This document shows, in pieces, positions 1 through 9,137 of a stretch of DNA of 64,000 bases. Source of the DNA: Planctomycetota bacterium (GTDB lineage Bacteria > Planctomycetota > UBA1135 > UBA2386); contig JADJPQ010000012.1 in the NCBI GenBank assembly GCA_016713175.1, positions 248,001-312,000 on the forward strand, given 5' to 3'. Both the position numbers and the translations under genes were made by a program. How positions within the stretch are numbered: position 1 is the first letter of the stretch; each line of letters starts with the position of its first letter. The notes beneath the pieces are model-generated. The model ran no database searches, was not told where the DNA came from, and saw only the letters and a program-made list of their open reading frames with translations.

Positions 1-969
1 CGCGAACGTCAACAATTGACGCGTCAGATTGCGGCCGCGCGTCGCCGCTTCGCGCAGGTTGCGCAGCGAACCGGCGACCGCGCCGGCAGGCTCGACCTGC
101 CGGCCCAGCAGTTCGGCCTCACCGGTGACCACGGTCAGCAGGTTGTTGAAGTCGTGCGCGATGCCGCCGGCCAACCGGCCGATGCTCTCCATCTTCTGCG
201 CGTGCCGCAGCTGGTCCTCCAGATCCTTGACGGACGTGACATCGGCGATCGTGCCGATCATCCGCACCGGCTGGCCCTGGTCGTTGCGCATGACGAGTCC
301 GGTGCAGTGCGCCCAGAACTGGCTGCCATCGCGGCGGCACACGCGATGCGAGACCTCGTAGCGTTCGCCGACCTGGGCCAGCGCCCGCTGCGCTCGCGTC
401 GCCAGCAGCTGCCGGTCGTCGGGGTGCACCAGTTCGCAGAACGACGGGAAATCCGGCGGGAACGTGCCAGGCGCGACGCCGAACAGCGCTTCGGCCTCCG
501 GTGACCAGACCACCTTGTCGCTGGCGATGTCCCATTCCCAGATCCCCATCCGTGCCGCCCCCAGCGCCAGCTGCAACCGTTCGCGCATCGCGGCATCGCT
601 GGCGCGGACGCGGCGCTCGGCCGTGACATCGCGCCCGAAGAACAGCACGACCTGGGTCGACGGCACGGCGACCGCGGTGCACTCGATGTCGACCTGGCGT
701 TCGCCGAGTTGCAGCGAGAACGGCCGACCGGTCACCTGCCCGCCGCCGCGGACCTCGCGCCACAGCGGTCCGAGGTGCGCGAACGGTTCACGATCCGGCA
801 ACGGCTGCCCGAGCAAAGCATCGACCGCGACCCCGCCGAGTCGCGCCGCGACGTCGTTGCAGAAACAGATCCGACCTTCGGCATCGAGGCCGACGATCGG
901 CTGCGGCGCCGCGTTCAGCAGGGCCTCGCAACACCCCGCCGGCATGCCAAGGAAACCACGATCGGTCAC
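1..969 (-). CDS. PAS-domain sensor histidine kinase (3' part outside window)
   Basis: The gene starts at a GTG preceded by a GGAGG ribosome site six bases upstream and runs off the left edge. Translation shows two PAS-type segments. The first begins near residue 12 (PQPIVGLDAEGRICFCND). The second, near residues 140-240, contains WEWDIASDKVVWSPEAE and LVHPDDR. A HisKA dimerisation helix follows with its H-box GGIAHDFNNLLTVV at about residues 265-278, where the His is the phospho-acceptor. The ATPase domain must lie beyond the window. No transmembrane segment is visible, so it is probably cytosolic. It lies 85 bases downstream of cheB on the same strand and may be the last gene of the chemotaxis operon. 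The class of kinase is certain from the H-box; the signal sensed is unknown. Confidence 0.85.
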   Translation of the reverse strand, partial: MTDRGFLGMPAGCCEALLNAAPQPIVGLDAEGRICFCNDVAARLGGVAVDALLGQPLPDREPFAHLGPLWREVRGGGQVTGRPFSLQLGERQVDIECTAVAVPSTQVVLFFGRDVTAERRVRASDAAMRERLQLALGAARMGIWEWDIASDKVVWSPEAEALFGVAPGTFPPDFPSFCELVHPDDRQLLATRAQRALAQVGERYEVSHRVCRRDGSQFWAHCTGLVMRNDQGQPVRMIGTIADVTSVKDLEDQLRHAQKMESIGRLAGGIAHDFNNLLTVVTGEAELLGRQVEPAGAVAGSLRNLREAATRGRNLTRQLLTFA

Positions 970-1054
970 GTTGCCTCCTGGGTTCGGAACGAGCTGATGA
1001 CAACCCTAGAGCGCACGGCGGAGCCACTCAACAGGCAGCTCGGGGAACGCGCAA

Positions 1055-2008
1055 TCATCGCGCCTCCGCACACGCCGACACGATCGCCGGCGCGAGGCGA
1101 TCCAGCGGCAGTTCGAGTTCGATCGCCCCCAGACGTCTGGCGGCGCCCGGCATCCCGTAGACCGCGCAACTCGCCTCATCCTGGCCGAACGTCCGCCACC
1201 CCCGCTCGCGCAGCACGACCATCTCGGCGGCGCCATCGACGCCCATGCCGGTCATCATCACAGCGGCTCCCGGCTGCTTCAGCGCAGCCAGCGACTCGAA
1301 TGTCACCGCGGCGGCCGGACGATGCCCGCGTCGCGGCGGTGAGTCGTCGTGATTGGCGACCAGGCAACCACCCTCCTGATGGACCACCACATGGTGATCG
1401 CCAGGAGCGAACCAGGCGCGCCCCGGCGACAGCCGTTCGCCGCGCGCCACGACGCTGATCGGAATGCCGGTCTTGCCGTGCAGGCGACCGCACAACTGGG
1501 GCAGGAACGCGGGCGGAATGTGCTGCACGATCAGGATCGGCGGCAGGTCCCGGGCATGCAATCCGCGCAGCAGGACCTCGAGCGCCGGCGGTCCGCCGGT
1601 GCTGATCGCGATCGCAATCAGCGACAGGGTCCGCGGGGCGGGACCACGTGCCGGCGCCACCGGCGCACCTGGCGTCACCGCCGGTCGCGCACGCGGCGCT
1701 CCGCCGGCCGCGCGGATGGCGCCGACCAGGTCGGCCGTCCAGCGCAACAGGCTGCGAACATCGGTCGCGTCAGGGCGAGCAAAGGCGACATCGGCATCCG
1801 CACCGTTGCCGCCGATGCGGATGACGGGTTGTGCGACCTGGCCGCCTTCCGCGGCGGGCGGCTGACCATCGCCGATCCACAACCAGACATCCGGCGCATT
1901 CGGCATGCCGTCAGCGACGACGAGGAACCCGGCGGCCTGCACGACCTCGGCCACCAGCTCGCCGAACGGCGGGTCGTCGCTGCGGATGCCGACCAACACC
2001 GGCGTCAT
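1055..2008 (-). CDS. cheB: Chemotaxis protein-glutamate methylesterase CheB
   Basis: Removes methyl groups from receptor glutamates and usually also deamidates glutamines. The C-terminal catalytic domain has the family motifs: Ser in AISTGGPPALEVLL, His in VQHIPPAF, and Asp in MTGMGVDGAAEM. The N-terminal ~100 residues have the length and rough pattern of a receiver domain (VLVGIRSDDPPFG, then DVWLWIGDG) but lack an Asp where the phosphorylated residue should be. Activation by CheA phosphotransfer is therefore doubtful. The ATG at 2008 overlaps the cheD stop in an ATGA, which fixes the start. No cheR or cheY is in the window, so the pathway is completed elsewhere. Confidence 0.93.
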   Translation of the reverse strand: MTPVLVGIRSDDPPFGELVAEVVQAAGFLVVADGMPNAPDVWLWIGDGQPPAAEGGQVAQPVIRIGGNGADADVAFARPDATDVRSLLRWTADLVGAIRAAGGAPRARPAVTPGAPVAPARGPAPRTLSLIAIAISTGGPPALEVLLRGLHARDLPPILIVQHIPPAFLPQLCGRLHGKTGIPISVVARGERLSPGRAWFAPGDHHVVVHQEGGCLVANHDDSPPRRGHRPAAAVTFESLAALKQPGAAVMMTGMGVDGAAEMVVLRERGWRTFGQDEASCAVYGMPGAARRLGAIELELPLDRLAPAIVSACAEAR

Positions 2009-2523
2009 GCGGAGCCTCGCTGCCCGAGGATCTCCAGCAGTACCGCCTGCCACGAGGCATCGTCGCCGGTACGCAGCGCCCGCACCTGCACGCGTCCGGT
2101 GCCCGCGTCGACAATCACGAAACTGCCGCCATCGCGGGGGCCGACCATTTGCCCGGCGAAGATCAGGCCGAGACGCTCGCTCTCGCGGCGCAGCGCGGCG
2201 ACGTTCTGCGCGCCGATGTCGAGGCCACCGTCGAACATCCGCCCGCCGCCGGCCAGGCGCACGACCAGGTCGCGACGATCGGCGCCGTTCTGGATCGCCA
2301 GGTCGACGGCGAGGGGCGCCGCCTTGTCGGCGAGGCTGCCGGGGCCGAGCGCCGCGCCCTGGCCGGTCGGTCGCACGACGTGCGCGAGCACCGCCACGCG
2401 ATGCCGCAGGTCCTGCAGCACGAACGCGACGCAGGAACCGAGCAACGTCGTCAGGATGCGTGGCGCGCGCACCGCCGCGACACCGCCGATCGGCACGTGG
2501 CAGACCAGCTCATGGGCGATCAC
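2005..2523 (-). CDS. cheD: Chemoreceptor glutamine deamidase CheD
   Basis: CheD deamidates specific receptor glutamines through a Cys/His pair. The 172-residue product has TTLLGSCVAFVLQD with the catalytic Cys, and AHVVRP with the catalytic His about 17 residues later. Both match the family. A longer upstream reading frame exists but would run far into cheA. The GTG at 2523 overlaps the cheA stop as GTGA and gives a normal family length. It is translationally coupled to cheA upstream and to cheB downstream by four-base overlaps. Confidence 0.9.
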   Translation of the reverse strand: MIAHELVCHVPIGGVAAVRAPRILTTLLGSCVAFVLQDLRHRVAVLAHVVRPTGQGAALGPGSLADKAAPLAVDLAIQNGADRRDLVVRLAGGGRMFDGGLDIGAQNVAALRRESERLGLIFAGQMVGPRDGGSFVIVDAGTGRVQVRALRTGDDASWQAVLLEILGQRGSA

Positions 2524-4334
2524 CGTCGCAGCCCTGTCGACGGCTGCGCCGCCAGTTCGGCGATCGCGCCGCCATCCAGGATCAACGTGACCGCGCCGTC
2601 GCCGCGCACGGCCATCCCGGCCAGACCGCGAACGTCCTGCAGTTCCGCGCACAGGGGCTTGATCACCAGATCCTCCTTGCCGACCAGCGCTTCGACCGAC
2701 ACGGCAACCGGCTGTCGACCGGTCTGCACAATGACCGCATGCGTCGCGTGATTGGCACGCGCCTCGGCCGGCGTCAACGCCGGGAACCGGAACAGTTCAT
2801 CCATCGCGACCACCGGGATCGGCTGCCGGCGCACCAGCACGACGCGGCGGCCCTGCACGGTCGCCCCTTCTTGCGGCAGCGGCACGATCTCCTGCACCTC
2901 GGCCAGCGGCACCGCGAACGTCGTCGCCCGCGCCCGCACCAGCAGGCAGGCGAGGATCGACACGCTCGGGGGCAACTGGATCTGGAACACCGAGCCCTGG
3001 CCCACCGTCGACGTCAGATCCAGGTTGCCGCGCAGCTTCTTGATCGTCGACTCGACGATGTCCATCCCCATGCCGCGGCCCGAGACCTCGGTCACCCTGC
3101 CCGCGGTCGAGAACCCGGGCTTGAAGATCAGCCGCTGCGCCTCTTCCGGCGACAGCGCCGCGGCCTGCTCGGCGGTCAGCAGGCCCGTCTCCAACGCTTT
3201 CTTCGTGACCCTGGCAGGATCGATGCCGCCGCCGTCGTCGGCGACCTCGATGACGACACTGTTGCCGCGCTGCACACCGCTGATCGACAGCCGGCCGGCC
3301 TTGCCCTTGCCGGCGGCCTCGCGGACATCGCCCCGTTCGAGCCCATGGTCGATCGCATTGCGGACCAGGTGCACCAGCGGGTTCATCAGTTCGTCGGCCA
3401 CGCGCTTGTCGAGCTGCGTGTCGCCACCGACGAACTCGACATCGACCTGCTTGTCGACGGCCTCGCAGGTGTCGCGCACGACCCGCTGCAGGCGCCGGAA
3501 CAGCGATTCCAGCGGCACCAGCCGCACCTCCAGCACGGCGCCGTGGATGCCCGAGACGATACCCTCGAGATCGTAGGTCGCATCCTCGAGGTCCTTGCTG
3601 ACGCGCTGGGTCGCATCCAGCGCGTGGAGGCCGGTCTGCAGGCGCCGCGCGCGCTGCAGCAGCGAACCGGCGCGCGCATCGGCCTCGCCGACGAGGCCCT
3701 CGAGCCCGGCCACCAACTCGGCGGCGATCAACTCCAGATCCCGCGAACGCGGCAGCGACTGCATGGCCCGCGTCGCCAGTTGGAAGCGCGACCGCGCAAT
3801 CACCAGTTCCCCGGTCATGTTGATCAGCCGGTCGAGCCGTTCCATCTTCACGCGAACGGTCTCGGTCTCCTCGCTGCGCGGCTTGCTCGTCGGCGCTGCC
3901 GCTCGCATCTCGTTGACCTCGACTGCCGCGCGGGCGACCAGATCGGTCGGCGACGCCGTCGAGCCGATCGCATCCAGCCGCGCGCCGACCAGTTCGATCT
4001 CGGCGCCCTCGCGCCCGACCGCACCGACCTCGGCCGTCAGCTCGGCGAGCAGGTCCACCGCATCGAACATGAGCCGGATCACGGGCGCATCCGGCACGAT
4101 CTCGCCGCGCTGCATCCGCGCCAGCAGGCTCTCGAGCCGATGCGTCAACGCATTGGTGCGCTCGAAGCCAAAGCACGCCGACAGCCCTTTCAGCGAGTGC
4201 GCGGCGCGGAACAGCTCATTGACCCGCGCTTCGGTCAGCCCCTCGTTCTCCAGCGACAGCAGCTCGGTCGACAACCGCTCGAGGTAGTCGTTGGCCTCAC
4301 CGAGGTAATCCGCGATCAAGTCGGCGTTTTCCAT
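2520..4334 (-). CDS. cheA: Chemotaxis histidine kinase CheA
   Basis: This is the central kinase of the chemotaxis array, 604 residues. The Hpt domain is at the N-terminus with phospho-acceptor His46 in AAHSLKGLSACFG. A dimerisation segment and an HATPase domain follow (N box LVHLVRNAIDHGLERG; G boxes VADDGGGIDP and GRGMGMDIV). A C-terminal CheW-like domain begins near residue 470 (LLVRARATTFAVPLAEVQEI). There is little room for a P2 CheY/CheB-binding domain between Hpt and dimerisation, so this is a short CheA. A strong purine-rich ribosome site (AGGGGGGACG) precedes the ATG. It lies 30 bases after the receptor gene and is coupled to cheD. Confidence 0.95.
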   Translation of the reverse strand: MENADLIADYLGEANDYLERLSTELLSLENEGLTEARVNELFRAAHSLKGLSACFGFERTNALTHRLESLLARMQRGEIVPDAPVIRLMFDAVDLLAELTAEVGAVGREGAEIELVGARLDAIGSTASPTDLVARAAVEVNEMRAAAPTSKPRSEETETVRVKMERLDRLINMTGELVIARSRFQLATRAMQSLPRSRDLELIAAELVAGLEGLVGEADARAGSLLQRARRLQTGLHALDATQRVSKDLEDATYDLEGIVSGIHGAVLEVRLVPLESLFRRLQRVVRDTCEAVDKQVDVEFVGGDTQLDKRVADELMNPLVHLVRNAIDHGLERGDVREAAGKGKAGRLSISGVQRGNSVVIEVADDGGGIDPARVTKKALETGLLTAEQAAALSPEEAQRLIFKPGFSTAGRVTEVSGRGMGMDIVESTIKKLRGNLDLTSTVGQGSVFQIQLPPSVSILACLLVRARATTFAVPLAEVQEIVPLPQEGATVQGRRVVLVRRQPIPVVAMDELFRFPALTPAEARANHATHAVIVQTGRQPVAVSVEALVGKEDLVIKPLCAELQDVRGLAGMAVRGDGAVTLILDGGAIAELAAQPSTGLRR

Positions 4335-4364
4335 CGTCCCCCCTGGCTGGTACCGGACCTGGCG

Positions 4365-6107
4365 TCACAACGAGAAGCGACGGACCAGTTCCTTCATCGC
4401 CACCGCCTGCGCCGCCAGTTCCTCGGCGCCGCTGGCCAGTTCCTCGGCGCTGGCCGAACCGCCTTCGGTCAGCTTGGCGACGTTGGTGATCGCCCGACTG
4501 ACCTCCGAAGCCGTCGCCGACTGTTCGTCGGTGGCGGTGGCGATCTGCGCGATCGAGTCGGCCGTCTTCTTGACGCCATCGATGATCTGCTGCAACGCCG
4601 TGCCGGTCTCCTCCGACAGGCGTGTGCCCTCGACCACCCGCTGCGTCGACTCGCGGATCAGCGTCGTGATCTGCTTGGCCGCCTCGCTGGACCGCTCGGC
4701 GAGCTTGCGCACCTCGTCGGCGACGACGGCGAACCCGAGCCCGTGTTCGCCGGCGCGCGCCGCCTCGATCGCCGCATTCAACGCCAGCAGGTTGGTCTGC
4801 GACGCGATCTCGCTGATCACCTGGATGATCTCGCTGATCTGCTCGCTGGACTTGGCGATCTCCTTCATCGCCGCCACCGAGCGGGTCACCGTCTCGCCGC
4901 CGGTCGCGGCGCTCCCGCTGGTGTCGGTGGCCAGCCGGTTGGCCTCGTTGGCATTGCCGGCGATCAGCTTGATGCTCTCGGTCAGCTGCGCCACCGAGGC
5001 GGTCATCTGTTCGACCGTCGCGGCGTTCGTCTGCGACGCCTCGGACAGGTTGCTCGACGTCGATGAAATCATGCCGGCGCTGCCGCTGAACTGTTCGGCG
5101 CCATCGCGGATCTGCAGGATCACCGACCGCAGATCGGTGATCATCTTCTGCACGCCGCGCCCGAGCTGGCCGATCGGATCATCGCCATCGGGACCGCCGG
5201 TGACCGCCAGGTTGCCCGCGGCCGCCGCCTCGACGACGGTCAGCAGTTCGCCGACCTGCTGCCGCAACGTCTCCGCCGCCGCCGCATCGGCCGCAGCCTT
5301 GCGCTGCACCTCGGCCTCCATCGCCCGTTGTCTGGTCACCAGCTCCCAGTTGACCACCGCACCGGTGAAGTTGCCGGCGGCGTCGTACAACGCCGCCGCC
5401 TGCAGCGCGATCTTCTCGTCGCCGAGCGGGAACTCGGCCGAATGCGAACGCTGCTGCAAGGCCGCCAGCAACCGCCGCTGATGCGACGGGTCGCGGTGGA
5501 ACCGGTCGAGCGAACCGCCGACGACCGTGTCGGCGCGCACACCGAACTTCTGCAGCAGCACCGGCTCCAGCAGCCGCAGCGTTTCCTGCGACTTGCGGTT
5601 GCCATAGACGATCTTGAACTCGGCGTCGCAGATCAGCACGTTGGTCGCCACCGCATCCATCGCGTCCTGCGCCCGCTTGCTGGTCGCCTGCAGCCGTTGC
5701 CCGGCAAGCCAGCGCTCGGTGATGTCGGTCGCCATCTTGACGACGCCGGTGACCGCACCCTTGGCGTCGAACACGGGACTGTAGGTGGCCTGGATCCAGA
5801 CGGATTTGCCGCCCTTGCCCACGCGTTCGAACTCGGCGCTCTGGAACCGCCCGGCGCGCAGCTGCGACCAGAACTCGGCATAGCTGTCGCCGCGCGCGTA
5901 GTCGGCGCGGACGAACATCCGGTGATGCTGGCCGCGTACTTCCTCGAGCGTGTAGCCCAGGGCGCCGAGGAACACGTCGTTGGCGTGCACGATGGTGCCA
6001 TCGGTGGTGAACTCGATCATCGCCTGGGAACGGCCCAGGGCGTCCAGCAGGGCCTCGGCGTGCTTGTTGTTCTTGCCGACGGAACGCTTCTTCATGGTCG
6101 TGGTCAT
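4365..6107 (-). CDS. Cytosolic PAS-containing methyl-accepting chemotaxis protein
   Basis: The 580-residue receptor has no transmembrane helix. It carries one clear PAS domain near residues 25-135 (IVHANDVFLGALGYT, then VKMATDITER) and a second PAS-like stretch near 140-265. A coiled-coil signalling domain follows, with the family hairpin tip IASQTNLLALNAAIEAARAG near residues 435-460. It should sense an internal cue such as redox or a bound ligand and control CheA. The start is supported by GAGGAAGACC directly upstream of the ATG. It lies nine bases after cheW and 30 before cheA, in one operon. Confidence 0.93.
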   Translation of the reverse strand: MTTTMKKRSVGKNNKHAEALLDALGRSQAMIEFTTDGTIVHANDVFLGALGYTLEEVRGQHHRMFVRADYARGDSYAEFWSQLRAGRFQSAEFERVGKGGKSVWIQATYSPVFDAKGAVTGVVKMATDITERWLAGQRLQATSKRAQDAMDAVATNVLICDAEFKIVYGNRKSQETLRLLEPVLLQKFGVRADTVVGGSLDRFHRDPSHQRRLLAALQQRSHSAEFPLGDEKIALQAAALYDAAGNFTGAVVNWELVTRQRAMEAEVQRKAAADAAAAETLRQQVGELLTVVEAAAAGNLAVTGGPDGDDPIGQLGRGVQKMITDLRSVILQIRDGAEQFSGSAGMISSTSSNLSEASQTNAATVEQMTASVAQLTESIKLIAGNANEANRLATDTSGSAATGGETVTRSVAAMKEIAKSSEQISEIIQVISEIASQTNLLALNAAIEAARAGEHGLGFAVVADEVRKLAERSSEAAKQITTLIRESTQRVVEGTRLSEETGTALQQIIDGVKKTADSIAQIATATDEQSATASEVSRAITNVAKLTEGGSASAEELASGAEELAAQAVAMKELVRRFSL

Positions 6108-6116
6108 GGTCTTCCT

Positions 6117-6653
6117 CTATCGCGGATCTTGGTCGGTGGACGGGGTGCCGGCGCCCGGCGCGGCGGCCCCGGGCGTGGCGGTCAGCAGGCGCTGCATGTC
6201 GAGCAGGATCAGCAGCCGTTCGCCCCGGCGCGCGAGCCCCTGCACGTAGTCCTTGCCGGCGGCATGCAGCGAACTCGGAGTCGGCGCGATGTCGTCGCGC
6301 TGCAGCCGCAGCACCTCGCTGACGCCATCGACGACGACGCCGACCGTGCGGCCGGCCAGGTTGATCACCATGATCCGGGTCGCGTCGGTGGCCGGTTCGT
6401 CGGCCATGCCGAAGCGCCGTCGCAGGTTCAGGATCGGGATCACGTTGCCGCGCAGGTTGATGACCCCGAGCACGTACTCGGGCACCTCGGGCACCTGCGT
6501 GACCACGCCGAGCAGGATGATCTCCTGCACGATCATGATGTCGACGCCGTATTCCTCGGCGCCGAGCCGGAAGCTCACCACCTGGAAGGTGCGGCCGTCC
6601 TGGCGCAGCGCAGCCACCTTCCCTGTCGTCGTTGCGGTCGTCATGCGGAACAT
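6117..6653 (-). CDS. cheW: Chemotaxis coupling protein CheW
   Basis: CheW links the receptor to CheA. The product has the tandem SH3-like fold signatures FQVVSFRLGAEEYGVDI, VLGVINLRGNVIPILNLR and VGVVVDGVSEVLRL. It is the first gene of the minus-strand operon cheW-receptor-cheA-cheD-cheB. Two in-frame ATGs, at 6653 and 6644, are both plausible. Neither has a strong ribosome site, and I chose the upstream one. A long C-terminal Ala/Pro/Gly tail follows the domain. Confidence 0.93.
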   Translation of the reverse strand: MFRMTTATTTGKVAALRQDGRTFQVVSFRLGAEEYGVDIMIVQEIILLGVVTQVPEVPEYVLGVINLRGNVIPILNLRRRFGMADEPATDATRIMVINLAGRTVGVVVDGVSEVLRLQRDDIAPTPSSLHAAGKDYVQGLARRGERLLILLDMQRLLTATPGAAAPGAGTPSTDQDPR

Positions 6654-6701
6654 CTGTCGGCGCGCCGTTGTCCGGTCGACATGGCTCTTTCCCCTAGCGC
6701 C

Positions 6702-6731
6702 GAGTCCGTAGGTCCGCGGCCTACGGGACTC
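6702..6731. promoter_or_regulatory. Inverted repeat in the divergent cheW/hypothetical intergenic region
   Basis: Arms GAGTCCGTAGG (6702-6712) and CCTACGGGACTC (6720-6731) pair with a single bulged base around a seven-base centre. The repeat sits 49 bases upstream of cheW and about 110 upstream of the divergent gene at 6842. It could be an operator or a 5'-UTR hairpin. There is no U-tract for a terminator. The rest of the 188-base gap shows nothing else I can support. Confidence 0.4.
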
Positions 6732-6841
6732 CCCGGAGGCGGCGCGCGCCAACCCGCGCGTCCGCACGCAACTGCTCGATTTCGCCTAAGGGACCACCCG
6801 CGCCACTTGCCGCCGACGCCCGCGGATTCCATCGTGTCAGG

Positions 6842-8149
6842 ATGCACCTTCGCCGGCGTGCTTGCGTTCTCGCCTTGTGGTCGTCCCTGTCGATCGCCCA
6901 GGCGCCACCGCCCGGCGCCGAATGGCCGACGGACCCCGAACTGCAGGCGGCGCTGCGCGAACTCGCCGCGGTGCTGGCCGCCAATCCGGGTGATGCACGC
7001 CGCGACGACCTGCGCACGATCCTCGATCGGCGCAAGGCGATCGCCGCCGGGATCGAGTCGTTCCAGCACCGCGTGCTGAAGGGACTGATCGATCCGCTGG
7101 TGATCGCCACCGACATCACACGGTTCGCCCACGACACCGCGCCGCGGCTGCTCGGCAACGTCGTGCGCGTCGGACCGCAGGGCGACGCGGCGACGCTGGC
7201 CGAGGCGCTCGACATGTTGCAACCGGGCGACCTGGTGCTGCTCGGCGAGGGCACGCACGAACTGAAGGTGCCGCGCCAACGCCTGCTCGCCGACGTCGCG
7301 TTCGTTGGCGCCGGCAAGACGACGGTGTTGACCGGCGAACTCGAGCAGGCCAGCCGCGTTCGCTTCGAGAACCTGGCGATCGACTGCCGCGATCGGCCGT
7401 TCCTGAATCTGTACGCCGGTGGCGCCGTGCACCTGCGCCGCTGTTTCGTCGCCAATTACAACTCCGGTGCCGGTGGCTCCAATGCGATCTACGGCGTCGA
7501 GGTGGCGATGCTGATCGAAGACTGCGAGTTCGAGGGCAAGAGTGGCCGCGCCAAGGACAGCAGCCATGGCGATGCGCTGGATCTGCGCGGCGAGTTCGTG
7601 GTGGCGCTGCGCCGGACCAGGTTCATCGACAACGATGAGGTCGTCCGTGCCACCGGCCTGACGGTCGTCGACCAGTGCACGGCCGAGGGCCACCGCGGTC
7701 ACGGTGTCCTGCCATACGCCGCCGGCCAGACGTTCGCGCGCAGTTGCGACCTGCCGTTCCACAGCCCGCCGATCGAGCTGCCGTGCGCTTCCGACGATCT
7801 CGACTTCGTCCGTTGCGCGCTGGGCGTGGCCAAGAACACGCCACCGGCGATCGCCGCTGCCGTCGCCGCCAGCGATGCCACCCACAACCTGCGCTACTGG
7901 ATCGCGCTGCGCCGCCACCCGGATCCGGGGATCGGCGCGCTGGCGGCACAGGGGCTGGCGCGGCTGTTGGCGGGTTCACCACCGCAGGTGCCGGCGTTCA
8001 CCGAGGAGTGCAAGCGCGTGCCAGAGGCGATGCGCGAGGCGTTCGCGGGCGAACTGGCGGCGACGTGGCTCGAACGCTGGCGGACCGGCGGCGCGGGCAA
8101 GGACCTCGAGTGGGACGCGGGAGCCGGTCGCTACCGCCGCCGGCCTTGA
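6842..8149 (+). CDS. Secreted parallel beta-helix-like protein, function unknown
   Basis: The product is 435 residues with an N-terminal hydrophobic signal peptide (RRRACVLALWSSLSIAQA, cleavage likely near residue 20). The middle third has the rhythm of a right-handed beta-helix. It has repeated short strands ending in D/N/G turns, such as LQPGDLVLLGEGTHEL, VAFVGAGKTTVLTGEL, VHLRRCFVANYN and MLIEDCEFEG. This is typical of pectate-lyase-fold or NosD-like proteins. I see no catalytic signature. It is a single gene, divergent from cheW. The next gene, on the opposite strand, ends 61 bases downstream. Confidence 0.75.
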   Translation: MHLRRRACVLALWSSLSIAQAPPPGAEWPTDPELQAALRELAAVLAANPGDARRDDLRTILDRRKAIAAGIESFQHRVLKGLIDPLVIATDITRFAHDTAPRLLGNVVRVGPQGDAATLAEALDMLQPGDLVLLGEGTHELKVPRQRLLADVAFVGAGKTTVLTGELEQASRVRFENLAIDCRDRPFLNLYAGGAVHLRRCFVANYNSGAGGSNAIYGVEVAMLIEDCEFEGKSGRAKDSSHGDALDLRGEFVVALRRTRFIDNDEVVRATGLTVVDQCTAEGHRGHGVLPYAAGQTFARSCDLPFHSPPIELPCASDDLDFVRCALGVAKNTPPAIAAAVAASDATHNLRYWIALRRHPDPGIGALAAQGLARLLAGSPPQVPAFTEECKRVPEAMREAFAGELAATWLERWRTGGAGKDLEWDAGAGRYRRRP

Positions 8150-8210
8150 TGCACCTGAACGTTCAATACCCCCCACCCCGCGGGTTCGTGACGGCTACTC
8201 TGGGTCGCGC

Positions 8211-9137
8211 CTACCCGGTTGAACCCATCGCTTCTTGCTGGTTCGTGCCGGGTCCGGCGGCGAGATTGACGGCAGCTCTGGCGTATCGTCGATAATCGGC
8301 GGCTAATACCTGGTAAATCCCGTCCTCGGGTGTCCGCCACTCGGTGCTCCCCATATGGACGATTGGCTGCACTTCCATGAGAGTGGCGCAAAGAAATCCG
8401 CCGGAAAACCCCATCAACTCCGACGGCAGGACATCGCGTTCCTCCACCACGATTCCCCGCGCCTGGGCCAGGCCGATCAAGGCGTTCCTGGTCAGCCCCG
8501 GGAAGACGTCGCCTTGCAAGGACGGCGTGACAAGGCGATCGTCCACTACGAAGAACACGTTGGCGGCGGAAGCTTCCGTGATCACTCCGCGGCCGTCCAG
8601 GAACAGCGCGTCATGATACCCGGCGCGCTCCGCCTCCAGCCTGGCCAAGTAGCTGTTGACGTAGCCGCCGCTGACCTTGCACTCGATCGGCACGGCTCGC
8701 CGCGACACTCGAATGATCGATGATATTTGACACGCCAATTCGCGGACTTGCCCGACGCGAACCGGCATCGCCATGATGACGACATCGGCCTCTGTGGTCG
8801 TCGAAGGTGTCAAGTAGATTCGCGGCCCAGACTGAAAGGCCAGTGGCCGCACATAATAGTCTGCCGCCGGCAGGCCGCGCAGCAGATCCTTGATTCCAAC
8901 TCCGATTCCGGCAGCGTCCCACCGATGAAGAAGGCCGATTCGCTCGCACGACCGCTTGAATCGGCTCAAGTGTTCGGGCAGCGCCGGAATACTGTAACCC
9001 CCCGGCTCGCAATAGGCCATCAAACCGTCAAAAACCCCGATTCCGAGATGCAACGATGGACTGGCTATTGACGGACACACCGACGCGAACGGCGCCAGCA
9101 CGCCATTGTACCAAACCTGACTCGCGAACTCGCTCAT
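8211..9137 (-). CDS. Class IV PLP-dependent aminotransferase (BCAT/D-amino-acid aminotransferase/ADC lyase type)
   Basis: The 308-residue product shows the fold-type IV pattern. HLGIGVFDGLMAY is near the N-terminus, the PLP lysine lies in IECKVSGGYVNSYLA (about residue 150), and the cofactor-binding Glu lies in GVITEASAANVFFV. The closest family resemblance is to branched-chain aminotransferases. The substrate cannot be set from sequence, and D-amino-acid aminotransferase or aminodeoxychorismate lyase activity remains possible. The ATG overlaps the stop of the cupin-like gene (ATGA), so it is the last gene of the SIR2 cassette. The base composition is less GC-rich than the flanking genes. Confidence 0.8.
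   Translation of the reverse strand: MSEFASQVWYNGVLAPFASVCPSIASPSLHLGIGVFDGLMAYCEPGGYSIPALPEHLSRFKRSCERIGLLHRWDAAGIGVGIKDLLRGLPAADYYVRPLAFQSGPRIYLTPSTTTEADVVIMAMPVRVGQVRELACQISSIIRVSRRAVPIECKVSGGYVNSYLARLEAERAGYHDALFLDGRGVITEASAANVFFVVDDRLVTPSLQGDVFPGLTRNALIGLAQARGIVVEERDVLPSELMGFSGGFLCATLMEVQPIVHMGSTEWRTPEDGIYQVLAADYRRYARAAVNLAAGPGTNQQEAMGSTG

Noticed and set aside
1905..5066. A 1053-codon open frame antisense to cheA and the chemoreceptor
   Set aside because: High GC keeps antisense frames open. Its product is Arg/Gln/His-rich with no domain, while the opposite strand encodes clear CheA and receptor proteins.
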